Assembly (NCBI GenBank): GCA_028818385.1
Contig: JAPPNY010000091.1
Location: 1 to 27,788, forward strand
Reading direction: 5' to 3'
Origin: Spirochaetaceae bacterium
GTDB taxonomy: Bacteria > Spirochaetota > Spirochaetia > SZUA-6 > Bin103
DNA length: 27,788 nt
Position numbers and translations under genes: made by a program. Below the pieces are notes generated by a model that made no database searches, was not told where the DNA came from, and saw nothing but the letters and a program-made list of their open reading frames with translations. Below, piece by piece: positions 16,773-25,753 of the stretch (positions within the stretch are counted from its first letter, which is position 1; each line of letters begins with the position of its first letter).

Positions 16773-18740
16773 ATGCTGCTCGAGAACGAAACGTTGCGCG
16801 TGCGGCTCCACGACGGGATTCCCGTCGTCGCGTCGTACACCCACCTCGCCACCGGCCAGACGCTGCTCGGGGATCCGGACGCGACGCCGCTCGTGATCAA
16901 CGGCGCCGCGGTCGAGTGGCGCGAGCTGACCATCGATGGATCGGCAACGGCGACGGCGGTGGCCTTCCAGGTCACGTACGGCGACATCTCGTTCGACTGC
17001 CGGTTCGAGCTGGAGGCGGACGGGCTGCGGCTGCGCATCGACGGCATCTCCGGCCCGCTCGACACGCTCGGCTTCGGCGGCTCGCCGCTGCTGCAGGTGC
17101 GCGACCGGGACTGGCGCTACGCCCGCATCTCGGCTTCCGAGCCCAGCGAGAACGGCAAGAAGTGGTGGCGCGAGCACTTCGGGTCGGTCGGCGGCGACGA
17201 TTCGGCCTGCGACGTGATCCGCGGCTGCGTCTATCACCCCGACCGGCTGTGCGCTTTCATGCACGGCAACTTCCCGCTGCTGCCGGAGCGCCATGCCAAC
17301 GGCGCCGGCGGCTACTCGGTCGCCCTCAATGACTACCGCTACCGGGTGCGCTCGCGGACGATGTTCCCGCTCGACGTGAAAGTGGTCTTCCTGCAGGACT
17401 ACAACGGCGACGGGACCGTCGACTGGAGCGACTGGGCGCTCTGGGTCAACCGCACCCTGCCGGACGCCGACGAGCTGTACCGCTCGACGATCTCCTACAA
17501 GGTCTTCGTGACCGTCAAGAACGACCAGGTGTTCACCACATTCCCGCAGATGGTCGAGATCGTCCGCGCGATCCACAATGTTGCCGACGGCATTCCCCAG
17601 CTCATCTACACGGCCGGCTGGCAATACCAGGGCCACGACGACCGCTACCCGTCGATCGACCAGGTCAATCCGCGGGCCGGCGGCCGGCACCGCCTGCTGC
17701 GAGCCATCGACGAGTGCGAGCGCCGCTACGACACGACCGTCAGCTATCACATCAACATCGACGACGCCTACCCCGACAGCCCGGACTGGGACCCGTCGTA
17801 CATGACCGCCATGGACTGGGATCCGTCGGACGGCGGGCGCCCGTGCGGCGTCGTGCACACGCTGGACTGGGAGCTCGGCCACTTTCGCCGGCGCATGGAA
17901 GCGATGATGCGCACGGTGCCCGTGGCCCGGACCCTGCACGTCGACAACACCCGCATCTGCAACACGGCCGGCCGCGACTTCGACGGCATCGGCGAGCTGG
18001 AGGAGCTCTACTGCGGGCTGTTGCCGATGGCGGAGTGGTTGAGGGAGCAGGGCATCACGCTCACCACCGAGGGGACGAACGGCATGCCGATCGACGGACC
18101 GCTGCTGTTCTCCGGGTGGTTCCACTACGACTGCGGCCTCATCGGCCGGCAGATGCTGCACCGCAAGATGGTCGGCGGCGGCCCCGGCCGCCACTTCGGG
18201 GAGCTGTACGCCCGCGACTACGGGATCGGCTCGAACATCCACGTCGACTTCTCGTATGAGCGCCGCGAGTTCGAGGTCAGCTACCTGGAGGACTGGCGCG
18301 GCATCGTCGACCGGATCTACCTGGGCACGCTGCTCTACCTCTACTTCCTGGAGCGCGAGATGGTGGTGGCCCGCGGCACCTGGCCGGACGACATCCACAT
18401 CGAGTACGACGACGGCACGGTCGTGGACATCACGTCCCGCCACACCATGACCGTCGTGCGCGGCGAGATGGTGATCGCCAGGGACAACGACACGCGCTGC
18501 ATCCCGCTGGGCGACGCGCTGTACCTCTACTCACCGGTCGGCGACCGGCAGAGCTTCGTCCTGCCGAGCGAGTGGCACGGCAAGCCGTTGCGGATCGTCA
18601 CGCTGACCCGCGACGGCCCCGAGGAGGACGACGAGGCGCTGCCCGCCCGTTGGAAGTACCGGGTCGAGCATGACCGCATCGACTTCCACTGGATGCCGCC
18701 GTACGTGCCCTACAAGGTGACGCTCGCAGATCAGGTTTGA
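16773..18740 (+). CDS. GH101-related alpha-N-acetylgalactosaminidase-like protein, tandem copy 2
   Basis: This is a near-identical paralogue of the preceding gene and again 655 aa long, starting three bases after its stop codon. The same motifs are present: DYNGDGTVDWSD (209-220), YTAGWQYQGHDDRYP, YHINIDDAYPDSP, LHVDNTR (Asp391) and TTEGTNG (Glu433). It differs by a short in-frame insertion near residue 345 where DWDPS occurs twice (PDWDPSYMTAMDWDPS) and by a shorter C-terminus. Differences are scattered over the gene and many are at third codon positions, so both copies look functional. The last 10 bp overlap the end of the convergent GH32-fold gene B. Cytoplasmic by lack of a signal peptide. 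Paralogues may differ in linkage or aglycone preference. Confidence 0.82.
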   Translation: MLLENETLRVRLHDGIPVVASYTHLATGQTLLGDPDATPLVINGAAVEWRELTIDGSATATAVAFQVTYGDISFDCRFELEADGLRLRIDGISGPLDTLGFGGSPLLQVRDRDWRYARISASEPSENGKKWWREHFGSVGGDDSACDVIRGCVYHPDRLCAFMHGNFPLLPERHANGAGGYSVALNDYRYRVRSRTMFPLDVKVVFLQDYNGDGTVDWSDWALWVNRTLPDADELYRSTISYKVFVTVKNDQVFTTFPQMVEIVRAIHNVADGIPQLIYTAGWQYQGHDDRYPSIDQVNPRAGGRHRLLRAIDECERRYDTTVSYHINIDDAYPDSPDWDPSYMTAMDWDPSDGGRPCGVVHTLDWELGHFRRRMEAMMRTVPVARTLHVDNTRICNTAGRDFDGIGELEELYCGLLPMAEWLREQGITLTTEGTNGMPIDGPLLFSGWFHYDCGLIGRQMLHRKMVGGGPGRHFGELYARDYGIGSNIHVDFSYERREFEVSYLEDWRGIVDRIYLGTLLYLYFLEREMVVARGTWPDDIHIEYDDGTVVDITSRHTMTVVRGEMVIARDNDTRCIPLGDALYLYSPVGDRQSFVLPSEWHGKPLRIVTLTRDGPEEDDEALPARWKYRVEHDRIDFHWMPPYVPYKVTLADQV

Positions 18741-20932
18741 GGGCCCGGCTCGGCCGGCCGCTCCCAGATCGACCGCATCTCGTGGACCCGCATGCGGTCC
18801 ACGCGCACGGCCCCGCCGGCGGCCCGCAGCAGGACGCCGCCCTCCGCCTGCGGAAACGCGCACCGGACCGGCGTGTAGTAGCGGCCGCGCGCGCTGAAGA
18901 TCTCCAGGAAGATCGTGTCCACCAGCAGCCGCAGGTCCAGCCGGCCGTCCACCGGCGCCAGCGGCGCCCGTACGTCGTTGTCCTCCAGCGCCTCGTGGAA
19001 CTGCAGCTCCATCGCCCGCAGGTCGAGCCGGATCTCCTTCCCCAGGATTTCCAGCGTCAGGGCGCCGGCGCCGGCCGGCGTCAGCTCCAGCTCGATGTCC
19101 AGGAGCCTGCCGGCGGGCCGGACCTCAAGCGGCGTGTCGTCGCTCACCATGGTGCCGTCAGGCACGCTCACGGTGTCGCTGCGCAGGCGGTCCCGCTCGG
19201 CCACCGGATTCTGATGGATCCGCAGGCCTTCGTCCGTGCGCCGCAGGGTCAGCTCGATCGGGAAGGTGATGTGGCTGTTCAGCATCGGGTTCAGGCCGCT
19301 GACCTGGCCCTTGGCCACCAGGATGCGCCGGCCGTCCGGCGCGTCGTTGAAGGTCTGTGACGCGTACAGGCTGCCGTCGGTGTACTTGAAGCGGATGATG
19401 TCCGTCTTCGGCACGAAGCGCGTGCCGTCGAACGTGCCCAGGTAGTAGTCGCAGCTCGCACCGAAGAACACCCACCTGCTGGTGCCCGGCTCGCCCTGCA
19501 CGGGCAGCTCGAAGAGCTCCGGGCACTCGTGCATGCCGTTCACCTGGCTCCGGAACTGCCAGTGCAGCAGGTCGGAGGAGGTCAGGATGAAGTGCACGTC
19601 GTTGTGGATGTAGAGCACCATGACCCAGTGCCCACCCTCCTCGTACCAGAACACTTTCGCGTCGCGGTTGCCGCGGTCGATGTTGCGGATGACCGGGTTG
19701 CCGTCGTAGGGGCGCCAGGTGCGCCCCCGGTCGGTGCTGTAGACGATGCAGACGTCCACCGACCGGCCGTGCGACAGCCGGTTGGAGCCGCCGTAGGCGG
19801 TGTAGAAGATCACCATCGGCGGGCGGCCGGGGCTGCCCAGGCCGGACGAGTTGTGGTGGTCGACCACGCACGAGCCGGAGACGGCCACGCCCCGCTCGTC
19901 GGGCCAGAGCGTGTCGGGAAGCTCCTCCCACGTCACCAGGTCGCGGCTGACCGCGTGGCCCCAGCCCCAGTTGCAGTTGGAGTTGCCGGGCGTGACGTTG
20001 CACGGCACGTGCTGGTAGTGCAGGTGCCACTCCCCGTCGAACCAGACCAGGCCGTTGGCGTCCGAAGAGGCGCCGCGGCGCGGCGAGTAGTGAAGCAGCG
20101 GCCGGCCGGGCTCCCGGTACAGGTCGTCGCAGCCGATCATCCGGTCGCCGATGCGCACGGCCGCCAGCAGATCGGCGGCCGGCGGCGCGCTAGGGGCGTC
20201 GAGCTCCTCGATGCGCAGTGTGAGGTCCATGCCCTTCCAGGCCGACAGGTCGACCGGGACCCAGAAGTCCGGATCGTCGTGCGCCAGGCTCACGGTGTTG
20301 GACGCGACCGTCCGACCTCCGCCGGTGATCTGTATCTCCCGAAAGGGTGAACCGAGGCTGACGGGCAGGTTGAGGAAGCGGTGGTCGGCCCGGAAGCGGC
20401 GCCCCGCGAACGACGGCAGCGGGAGCGGCGGCGTGTCGGTCTGCGCGATCTGGTCGACCAGGATGTGGCCCCACGGGCCGGTGTGCTGGTCGACGATCTC
20501 CACCCGAACCTGCTTTCCTTCCAGGTCGGCAAGGTCGAACCAGTCCCACGCCAGGTGGTCGGAACCGTCCGGCTCCCACTGGCTGCGCGGCGCCGTGCGG
20601 ACGACGTGCCCCTCGTGAACGAGGTTGACGGCCACGTAGCCCGGGTCGTTGTTGCCGTAGTAGGTGTGCCGGCCGCCGCCGATGAGGAAGCTCAGGTAGC
20701 GGCGCTCGACCGTGAACGGCGGCGAGATCAGCCGCCCCAGCGCCGGGTCGCCGCCGTGGAAGCTGGAGGCATGGCCGCCGCCGAGGTAGCCGGTGACCTC
20801 CACCTGACCCGGCAGGGGGCCGCGCGCCGGCCCGGGGCCGAAGGCGGTGCCTTCGGCCGTCCACTCGCTCCAGCCGTCACCCTCGAAGTCGGCAATGAGG
20901 ATGTCCGGTCGCGTTTCCATCGGTGCCGCCAT
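18731..20932 (-). CDS. GH32 glycosidase B with N-terminal beta-sandwich domain (levanase-like)
   Basis: The 733-aa protein begins with the extra domain often seen on levanase/inulinase-type proteins (IADFEGDGWSEWTAEGTAFG, HASSFHGGDPALGRLISPPF, LSFLIGGGRH), about residues 12-165. A linker domain and then a GH32 propeller follow, with Asp291 in SSDANGLVWFDG (closest to the canonical NDPNG), Arg423-Asp424 in RDAKVFWY (normally RDP) and Glu469-Cys470 in HECPELFELP. A GH32C sandwich is at the C-terminus (RLLVDTIFLEIFSARG). Of the three GH32-fold genes here this is the most canonical, so beta-fructoside hydrolysis is plausible. No signal peptide. ATG 20932 is used; Met5 is an alternative start. The 3' end overlaps GH101-related copy 2 by 10 bp. 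Confidence 0.88.
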   Translation of the reverse strand: MAAPMETRPDILIADFEGDGWSEWTAEGTAFGPGPARGPLPGQVEVTGYLGGGHASSFHGGDPALGRLISPPFTVERRYLSFLIGGGRHTYYGNNDPGYVAVNLVHEGHVVRTAPRSQWEPDGSDHLAWDWFDLADLEGKQVRVEIVDQHTGPWGHILVDQIAQTDTPPLPLPSFAGRRFRADHRFLNLPVSLGSPFREIQITGGGRTVASNTVSLAHDDPDFWVPVDLSAWKGMDLTLRIEELDAPSAPPAADLLAAVRIGDRMIGCDDLYREPGRPLLHYSPRRGASSDANGLVWFDGEWHLHYQHVPCNVTPGNSNCNWGWGHAVSRDLVTWEELPDTLWPDERGVAVSGSCVVDHHNSSGLGSPGRPPMVIFYTAYGGSNRLSHGRSVDVCIVYSTDRGRTWRPYDGNPVIRNIDRGNRDAKVFWYEEGGHWVMVLYIHNDVHFILTSSDLLHWQFRSQVNGMHECPELFELPVQGEPGTSRWVFFGASCDYYLGTFDGTRFVPKTDIIRFKYTDGSLYASQTFNDAPDGRRILVAKGQVSGLNPMLNSHITFPIELTLRRTDEGLRIHQNPVAERDRLRSDTVSVPDGTMVSDDTPLEVRPAGRLLDIELELTPAGAGALTLEILGKEIRLDLRAMELQFHEALEDNDVRAPLAPVDGRLDLRLLVDTIFLEIFSARGRYYTPVRCAFPQAEGGVLLRAAGGAVRVDRMRVHEMRSIWERPAEPGPQT

Positions 20933-20995
20933 CAGTCGCCGGCCGGACGGTGCAACGGCGGCCCGGTGTGGTCAAGCGCCGTGGCCGGTCGCAGG

Positions 20996-22171
20996 CTACA
21001 GGTGAAACGTAACCCGCACGAAGCGGTTGTCCGGATCGCTCGCCAGCTCGGGCTCCGTGCCGTTGAACTCCCGCATGGCATGGCGCATCGTCAGCCAGCC
21101 ACGCCCGCGGCGTTCCATGAGGCCGGCTACGACCATGGCGTTGGCCATCATCTCGTTCCTCGAGCGCGGGGCGCCGCCGCTGCGCGCCTGCTCGACCGTC
21201 ATGTGGTTCGGCAGTGCGCCGGGGCTGGTCACGACGATCCGGTCGTCGAACACCTCCAGCATGGTCTGCGACCCGCTGATGGAGTAGTCCCGGTGGATGA
21301 CAGCGTTCACCAGCGCCTCTCGCAGCGCAGGTTCCGGCAGGCGGGGAAGGTCCCGGCGGCGCAGTCCCTCGTAGGACTCTCTGCGACCAAGGCTGCGGAA
21401 CCAGCCCATGGCGCGGTGCACCTGATCGGCCAGCCGTCCCTTGGCTTCTCCGGCGCTCAGAACCTCGGCCGCCTGGTCCGTGCCGCCATACGCGGCGCAC
21501 TGCACGAACAGGCTCAGCGTGTGCGGATACGCCTGCGGATCGCGTCCGAACACCATCAGCCCGTAGAGCGTGGGCCTCAGCACGCCGTCGAGCTCGTCGG
21601 TCACGCTGGTGTTGCGCAGATCGTCATCACGCGCCGGCTGCGGCGTCTGCTCGGTGTCGAGCCCCTGCGCTTGCATGAACGAGCGCACGGCGCCGAAATC
21701 GATGTCGTCCAGCTGTGCCGCGGGAATGATCTGCTGCTCGGTGAGCACGAAACCGAATGCGTTGAACAGCTCCTGGAGCTCCGAGGGAGAGGGCGTGACC
21801 GTCGCCCGGCCGCGACGGACCCAGAAGCGCCCGTCGGACATGAACGGCTCGTAGCCGCGCTGGTGGCGGCGTACGTCGATCCAGTGCACCCATCCGTCCG
21901 CGGTGGACTCACGGCCACACTGCGCCGAGACGGGTTTGCCGCAACCGGTGTGCAGCAGCCCGGTCAGGCGCTCCTGAACCGCATCGGGGTGTGCCGAGAC
22001 GCCGACGGTCGCGCCCGTGTCGTCGATGCCGAGTACCAGGAGGCCGCCGGCGCCGTTTGCGAACGCGCACAGTGTCTTGCCGACCGCCCGCATGTCCCCT
22101 GCACCGCGCTTGAACTCGGTAACGGCATCCTCGCCCGCGCGGATCCGCCGCTCGACCTCAGCCCACTCCAT
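20996..22171 (-). CDS. AlbA_2/Schlafen-type putative DNA-binding protein with GHKL-ATPase-like C-terminus
   Basis: The 391-aa protein has an N-terminal AlbA_2 domain ([20 protein letters not shown], then [16 protein letters not shown], residues about 18-53) and a C-terminal HATPase_c_4-type segment ([19 protein letters not shown] at 282-300, [18 protein letters not shown] at 307-324). Proteins with this layout are often annotated as transcriptional regulators or RecG-like ATP-binding proteins, and their roles are mostly unknown. It may regulate the glycan genes or be an unrelated, possibly defence-linked, insertion. Start ATG 22171 is chosen because the Schlafen domain begins soon after; upstream in-frame sequence to 22270 runs into the divergent gene's leader. 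It is 63 bp upstream of GH32-fold gene B on the same strand. Confidence 0.82.
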   Translation of the reverse strand: MEWAEVERRIRAGEDAVTEFKRGAGDMRAVGKTLCAFANGAGGLLVLGIDDTGATVGVSAHPDAVQERLTGLLHTGCGKPVSAQCGRESTADGWVHWIDVRRHQRGYEPFMSDGRFWVRRGRATVTPSPSELQELFNAFGFVLTEQQIIPAAQLDDIDFGAVRSFMQAQGLDTEQTPQPARDDDLRNTSVTDELDGVLRPTLYGLMVFGRDPQAYPHTLSLFVQCAAYGGTDQAAEVLSAGEAKGRLADQVHRAMGWFRSLGRRESYEGLRRRDLPRLPEPALREALVNAVIHRDYSISGSQTMLEVFDDRIVVTSPGALPNHMTVEQARSGGAPRSRNEMMANAMVVAGLMERRGRGWLTMRHAMREFNGTEPELASDPDNRFVRVTFHL

Positions 22172-22229
22172 CGTCGTCCGTATCGCAGCATACCAGCAGC
22201 CCGGCCGGTCGCTCGCCGTAGCGGATGAC

Positions 22230-22256
22230 TTGCCGGAAACGGCGTTCGCGTATACA
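22230..22256 (+). promoter_or_regulatory. Weak promoter candidate for GH101-related copy 3
   Basis: TTGCCG (22230-22235) and TATACA (22251-22256) lie in the 113-bp divergent gap, 29 bp before the GTG start. The 15-base spacer is short for sigma-70, so this is only a candidate. Confidence 0.22.
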
Positions 22257-22268
22257 CAGGGGCCGCGC

Positions 22269-22275
22269 AAGGAGG
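22269..22275 (+). promoter_or_regulatory. Strong Shine-Dalgarno sequence deciding a GTG start
   Basis: AAGGAGG lies nine bases before GTG 22285. The frame is open further upstream, but the strength and spacing of this site make GTG 22285 the clear start. Confidence 0.7.
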
Positions 22276-22284
22276 TCGCACATC

Positions 22285-24384
22285 GTGCAGGACGACAGGA
22301 ACGGCGGAACGGTGATCCTCGAGAGCCCGGAGCTGCAGGTGGAGCTGGATGGGAACCTGCCGCTGGTGCGGGGGTATCGCCACCTTCCCACCGGCCGCAC
22401 CTTTGGCGGCAGCCGCAGCGGGACGCTGCGCGTCAACGGTGTCGAGCTCCGCATGGGCGATCTGGAGATCGAGCCGCGCGCCATCCCGGACGGCCGCTGC
22501 TACCGCGTCGCGGTCCCGGAGCAGGGGATCGGGTTCGAGCTGGCGTTCTCGCTGGCCGGCGCGACGCTCTCGCTGCGCATTCAGGGCATCGCGGACGCGC
22601 GTACGCCGCTCGAGAGCCTGCAGTGGGTGGACAGCCCCCTGCTGGTCTGTGAGGACCTGACGTTCCGCTACTTCCGCATGTTCACGACCGAGCCCGACGA
22701 CAAGGCGATGGGAAAGATGTGGCTGCGCGACGCCGACGGCGCGGTCCGCGACGCCCCGGACGAGGCCGAGCCGGTGCCGCTGATCTACGGCGCGCTCTAC
22801 CAACCGGAATCGGTCTGCGCGTTCCTGCACTCCAACTACCCGCTGTTTCCGCAGGCGCACCGGATCAGCGCGGGCCGGTGTGAGATTCACCTGGGCGAGT
22901 ACCGGCATCGCGTGCGCGACCGCACGGTGCCCCCGCTGGAGGCGCAGGTCGTCTTCCTGGGCGATCTCAACCAGGACGGACGGGTGGACGCCAGCGACTA
23001 CCGCCTGTGGCTCAACCGGCGCCTGCCCGACGGCGATTCCGTGTACCGCACGTCGCTCTGGTACAAGATCCTCTGCGACATGAGCAGCGACTATCCCGAG
23101 GTGGGCGTCAGCGCGACCATCGAGGAGTGCGAGCGGATCATCCGCTCGATCCATCACGTGACCGACGGTCTCCCGCAGGCCGTGTTCGTCGTCAGCTGGA
23201 ACAGCCAGCAGCCGGAAGCCGCCTACCCGGCGCTCGACCTGTACAACCACAACATCGGCACCCCGGAGGAGCTGCGCGCGCTGGCGGCGACGTGCAAGGA
23301 GCTGGGCGGACTGCTCAGCTACCACACGAACATCGACGATGCCCACCGCACCAGCAAGGACTACGACGAGGCGCTGCTGGGCCGCCGCTACGATCCGCAC
23401 GGCACGGTGTGGGACGAGAACGGCGAGGCCTGGGACGAGTCGGTCGTCGCCGGCATCTCCCATACCCGCGACGTGGAGAGCGGGGCGATCTTCCGCCGCC
23501 TGGAGGCGATGATGCGGGTGATCCCGGTGGAGCGGACGATCCACATGGACAACATCCGGCTGACCAACTGCGTGCCGGGCGCGGACCCGGACGGAATCGG
23601 CGTGACCGAGGAGCTGGTGTGCGGCATGCTGCCGATCGTCGAGTGGTTGCGCGACCGCGGCATCAGCGTGTCGGGCGAGGGGTACAACGGCCTGCCGATC
23701 GACCCGACGCTGCTGAACGCCGCGTTCTGGCACCACGACGCGAGCGACCTCTCGCGGCAGATCTTCCACCGCAAGGTGATGGGCGGCGGCCGCGGCGACC
23801 ACTACGGCGGTGCCACGACCAGGGACTACGGCATCTGCAAGTCCTTCCACCAGGACGTCACGTACCGTCCGGTCAGCCGCTCTTCGCTCGGTGACGAGCA
23901 GTTCCTGGAGTACTTTCCGTGGCTGCACGAGCAGACGCGGGCGACCCTGTCGTTCCTGGACAACTGGGACGACATCGTGGATCGGATCTACCTCGGATCG
24001 CTGCTCAACCTGTTCTACCTGGAGCGCGAGATGCTGTCGTGGGACGAAGAGGGCGACGGCGCCCGGATCCGCTATGCGGGCGGCGTGGAAGCGCAGGTGT
24101 GCATCGACGGGCCGGACCATCTGCGCGTGACCTGGGGCGACGTGGTGGTTGCCGACGGCGATGACCGGTTCGTGCCGCTCGGCGACGGCGTGTACTGCTA
24201 CAGCCTGCGCGGCGGACGCCGCGAGTGGACGCTGCCGCCGGGGCTTCGCGGGCGGAAGCTGGCGCTCTACAGCCTGAGCGCCGAGGGGCGGGGACCGGCG
24301 CCCGAGCACGCCGTGGACGGGGAGCGCCTGACCCTGACGCTTGCCGCCGGCGTGCCGGTCAAGGTGGTCGCCGAGGGGGCTTGA
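22285..24384 (+). CDS. GH101-related alpha-N-acetylgalactosaminidase-like protein, divergent copy 3
   Basis: The 699-aa protein is a distant paralogue of the tandem pair. It keeps the architecture: N-terminal sandwich, calcium-loop-like [16 protein letters not shown] (from residue 227), [20 protein letters not shown] (Asp422), [11 protein letters not shown] (Glu465) and [20 protein letters not shown]. The GHDxxxP box of the pair is replaced by [12 protein letters not shown], so substrate recognition probably differs. It also carries an insertion ([17 protein letters not shown], about residue 370) and a longer segment after the barrel ([15 protein letters not shown]). Its stop overlaps the start of GH32-fold gene C by one base (TGATG), so the two are probably made together. 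No signal peptide. Confidence 0.8.
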   Translation: MQDDRNGGTVILESPELQVELDGNLPLVRGYRHLPTGRTFGGSRSGTLRVNGVELRMGDLEIEPRAIPDGRCYRVAVPEQGIGFELAFSLAGATLSLRIQGIADARTPLESLQWVDSPLLVCEDLTFRYFRMFTTEPDDKAMGKMWLRDADGAVRDAPDEAEPVPLIYGALYQPESVCAFLHSNYPLFPQAHRISAGRCEIHLGEYRHRVRDRTVPPLEAQVVFLGDLNQDGRVDASDYRLWLNRRLPDGDSVYRTSLWYKILCDMSSDYPEVGVSATIEECERIIRSIHHVTDGLPQAVFVVSWNSQQPEAAYPALDLYNHNIGTPEELRALAATCKELGGLLSYHTNIDDAHRTSKDYDEALLGRRYDPHGTVWDENGEAWDESVVAGISHTRDVESGAIFRRLEAMMRVIPVERTIHMDNIRLTNCVPGADPDGIGVTEELVCGMLPIVEWLRDRGISVSGEGYNGLPIDPTLLNAAFWHHDASDLSRQIFHRKVMGGGRGDHYGGATTRDYGICKSFHQDVTYRPVSRSSLGDEQFLEYFPWLHEQTRATLSFLDNWDDIVDRIYLGSLLNLFYLEREMLSWDEEGDGARIRYAGGVEAQVCIDGPDHLRVTWGDVVVADGDDRFVPLGDGVYCYSLRGGRREWTLPPGLRGRKLALYSLSAEGRGPAPEHAVDGERLTLTLAAGVPVKVVAEGA

Positions 24385-25727
24385 TGGGATCCCACCCTGA
24401 CGGCATCCCGGTCGCTGCCAGTCCCAGCTCGCCGCTGCACTTCCGACCCTCGCGCGGCAGGCTGTGCGACACCATCCCGTTCTTCCACGACGGCCAGTAC
24501 CACATCTTCTACATCCGCTGTGACACCGAGGGCGGGGTGCCGTGGGACCACATCGTCTCCCGCGACCTCGTCCACTGGCACGAGCTGCCGACCGCCCTGG
24601 AGCGGGATCCGAACGACCCGCTCGGCCCGGATGGCCGGGACATGTTCACCGGCTGCGTCGTCGAGCACGACGGCGGGTTCCACATCTTCTACACCGGCCA
24701 CAACCCGAAGAACCCTGACGGTGCCGAGATCATCTGCCACGCAACCAGCACCGACCTGGTGACGTGGTACAAGCACCGCGACCACGGCTTCGGCCCGGAC
24801 GGCGCCGTCTATCATCCGCGCGACTTCCGCGATCCGTTCGTGTTCCGGCACGAGGAGTCCGGTGAGTGGTGGATGCTGCTGTGCGCCGGACTGGCCGACT
24901 CGGGCTTCTCCGGGATCGGCCGGCTGGTATCGACCGACCTGGTCTCCTGGAATCCGGCGGAGCCGCTGATCCTGGACCCGCCGCTGCTGGAGGGCGAGAC
25001 CGGAGCGCCCGAGTGCCCGGACCTGTTCCGCCTCGGCGACTACTGGCATCTGCTCTATACCAGGCGGGGCCAGAACATCCGGCGCGCGCGGCACGTCGAG
25101 GGGCCGTTCACGCACGGGGTGCCGGCCCAGCTCGACAACACCCTGCTGCTGGCCGGCAAGCGCCTGTTCGACGGCCGCCGCCACATCTACTTCGGACCGC
25201 TGTCCGGGGACCACGACGATTCGGTGATGAACCTCCCGCGCGAGCTGTTCCAGGGAGACGACGGCCACCTTCGCGTTCGTCCGGTCCGGGAGGTGGTGGA
25301 CTCCTTCGTCGAAGTCGTCCACGAGTCGGCGGACGGCGGTTTCGACCTGCCGGCAACCGGCTATCGCTGCCCGGTGCCCGCGGACTGCCTGGTCCGGTGC
25401 TCGGTCGACCTCGCGGAGGACGCCATCCTCACCATCGGGCTGCGCGCCGGCCCCGACGGCAGCGGCGGCGTCCCGCTCACCGTTCACACCGGCCGCCGCT
25501 CGCTGGAGCTCGGCTCGTACCAGCGGAGCTGGGGCGACGCTGCGCTACCCGTCATCACGTTGCAGATATTCGTGCTCGGCACGGTCATCGAGTGCTTTCT
25601 CGACGACCGTTTGGCCATGGTCGGGCGCACCTACGAACGAAGCGGTGGCTACCTGTCGATCGCCAGCCACGGAGGCGCGGCCCGCGTGCTCGCACTGGAG
25701 GTGCGCGAAGCGCCGACGCTCGGTTAA
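24384..25727 (+). CDS. GH32-fold beta-propeller glycosidase C (short, divergent active-site signature)
   Basis: The 447-aa protein holds a GH32/GH43-like propeller with Asp29 in LCDTIPFFHDGQYHIFY, RDP at 149-151 (FRDPFVF) and EC at 210-211 (APECPDLFRLGDYWHLLY). A small C-terminal sandwich includes LGTVIECFLDDRLAMVGR. As in GH32-fold protein A, NDPNG is replaced by a DTxP box (CDTIP), so A and C share an unusual subtype unlike B. The ATG overlaps the preceding stop (TGATG) and GAGGGGG precedes it, indicating translational coupling to GH101-related copy 3. The fold is clear; the substrate is not. A weak 5-bp stem-loop (25730-25742) follows the stop codon. Confidence 0.82.
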   Translation: MGSHPDGIPVAASPSSPLHFRPSRGRLCDTIPFFHDGQYHIFYIRCDTEGGVPWDHIVSRDLVHWHELPTALERDPNDPLGPDGRDMFTGCVVEHDGGFHIFYTGHNPKNPDGAEIICHATSTDLVTWYKHRDHGFGPDGAVYHPRDFRDPFVFRHEESGEWWMLLCAGLADSGFSGIGRLVSTDLVSWNPAEPLILDPPLLEGETGAPECPDLFRLGDYWHLLYTRRGQNIRRARHVEGPFTHGVPAQLDNTLLLAGKRLFDGRRHIYFGPLSGDHDDSVMNLPRELFQGDDGHLRVRPVREVVDSFVEVVHESADGGFDLPATGYRCPVPADCLVRCSVDLAEDAILTIGLRAGPDGSGGVPLTVHTGRRSLELGSYQRSWGDAALPVITLQIFVLGTVIECFLDDRLAMVGRTYERSGGYLSIASHGGAARVLALEVREAPTLG

Positions 25728-25753
25728 TCCCGTCGGAGACGGCGGGCGGATGC

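Larger units (their letters stand above)
14792..18740 (+). repeat. Tandem gene duplication, 1971-bp period
   Basis: The two GH101-related genes start 1971 bp apart and align along almost their whole length. The identical leader GGCCTGACGC precedes both start codons (14792-14801 and 16763-16772), so the duplicated unit includes sequence upstream of the ATG. In the second position this leader also carries the stop codon of copy 1. Divergence between copies shows the event is not very recent. Confidence 0.85.

Noticed and set aside
15381..18443. A 1020-codon open frame on the minus strand opposite the tandem GH101-related genes.
   Set aside because: It is low-complexity Val/Ala/Asp/Arg sequence typical of the antisense frame of GC-rich genes, and the plus-strand genes have clear catalytic motifs.
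22963..23010. [16 protein letters not shown] looks like a dockerin EF-hand repeat, suggesting a cellulosome.
   Set aside because: Only one such loop occurs per protein, it is internal, and GH101 domains carry a similar NGDGxxDW segment. The proteins lack signal peptides and no cohesin is present.
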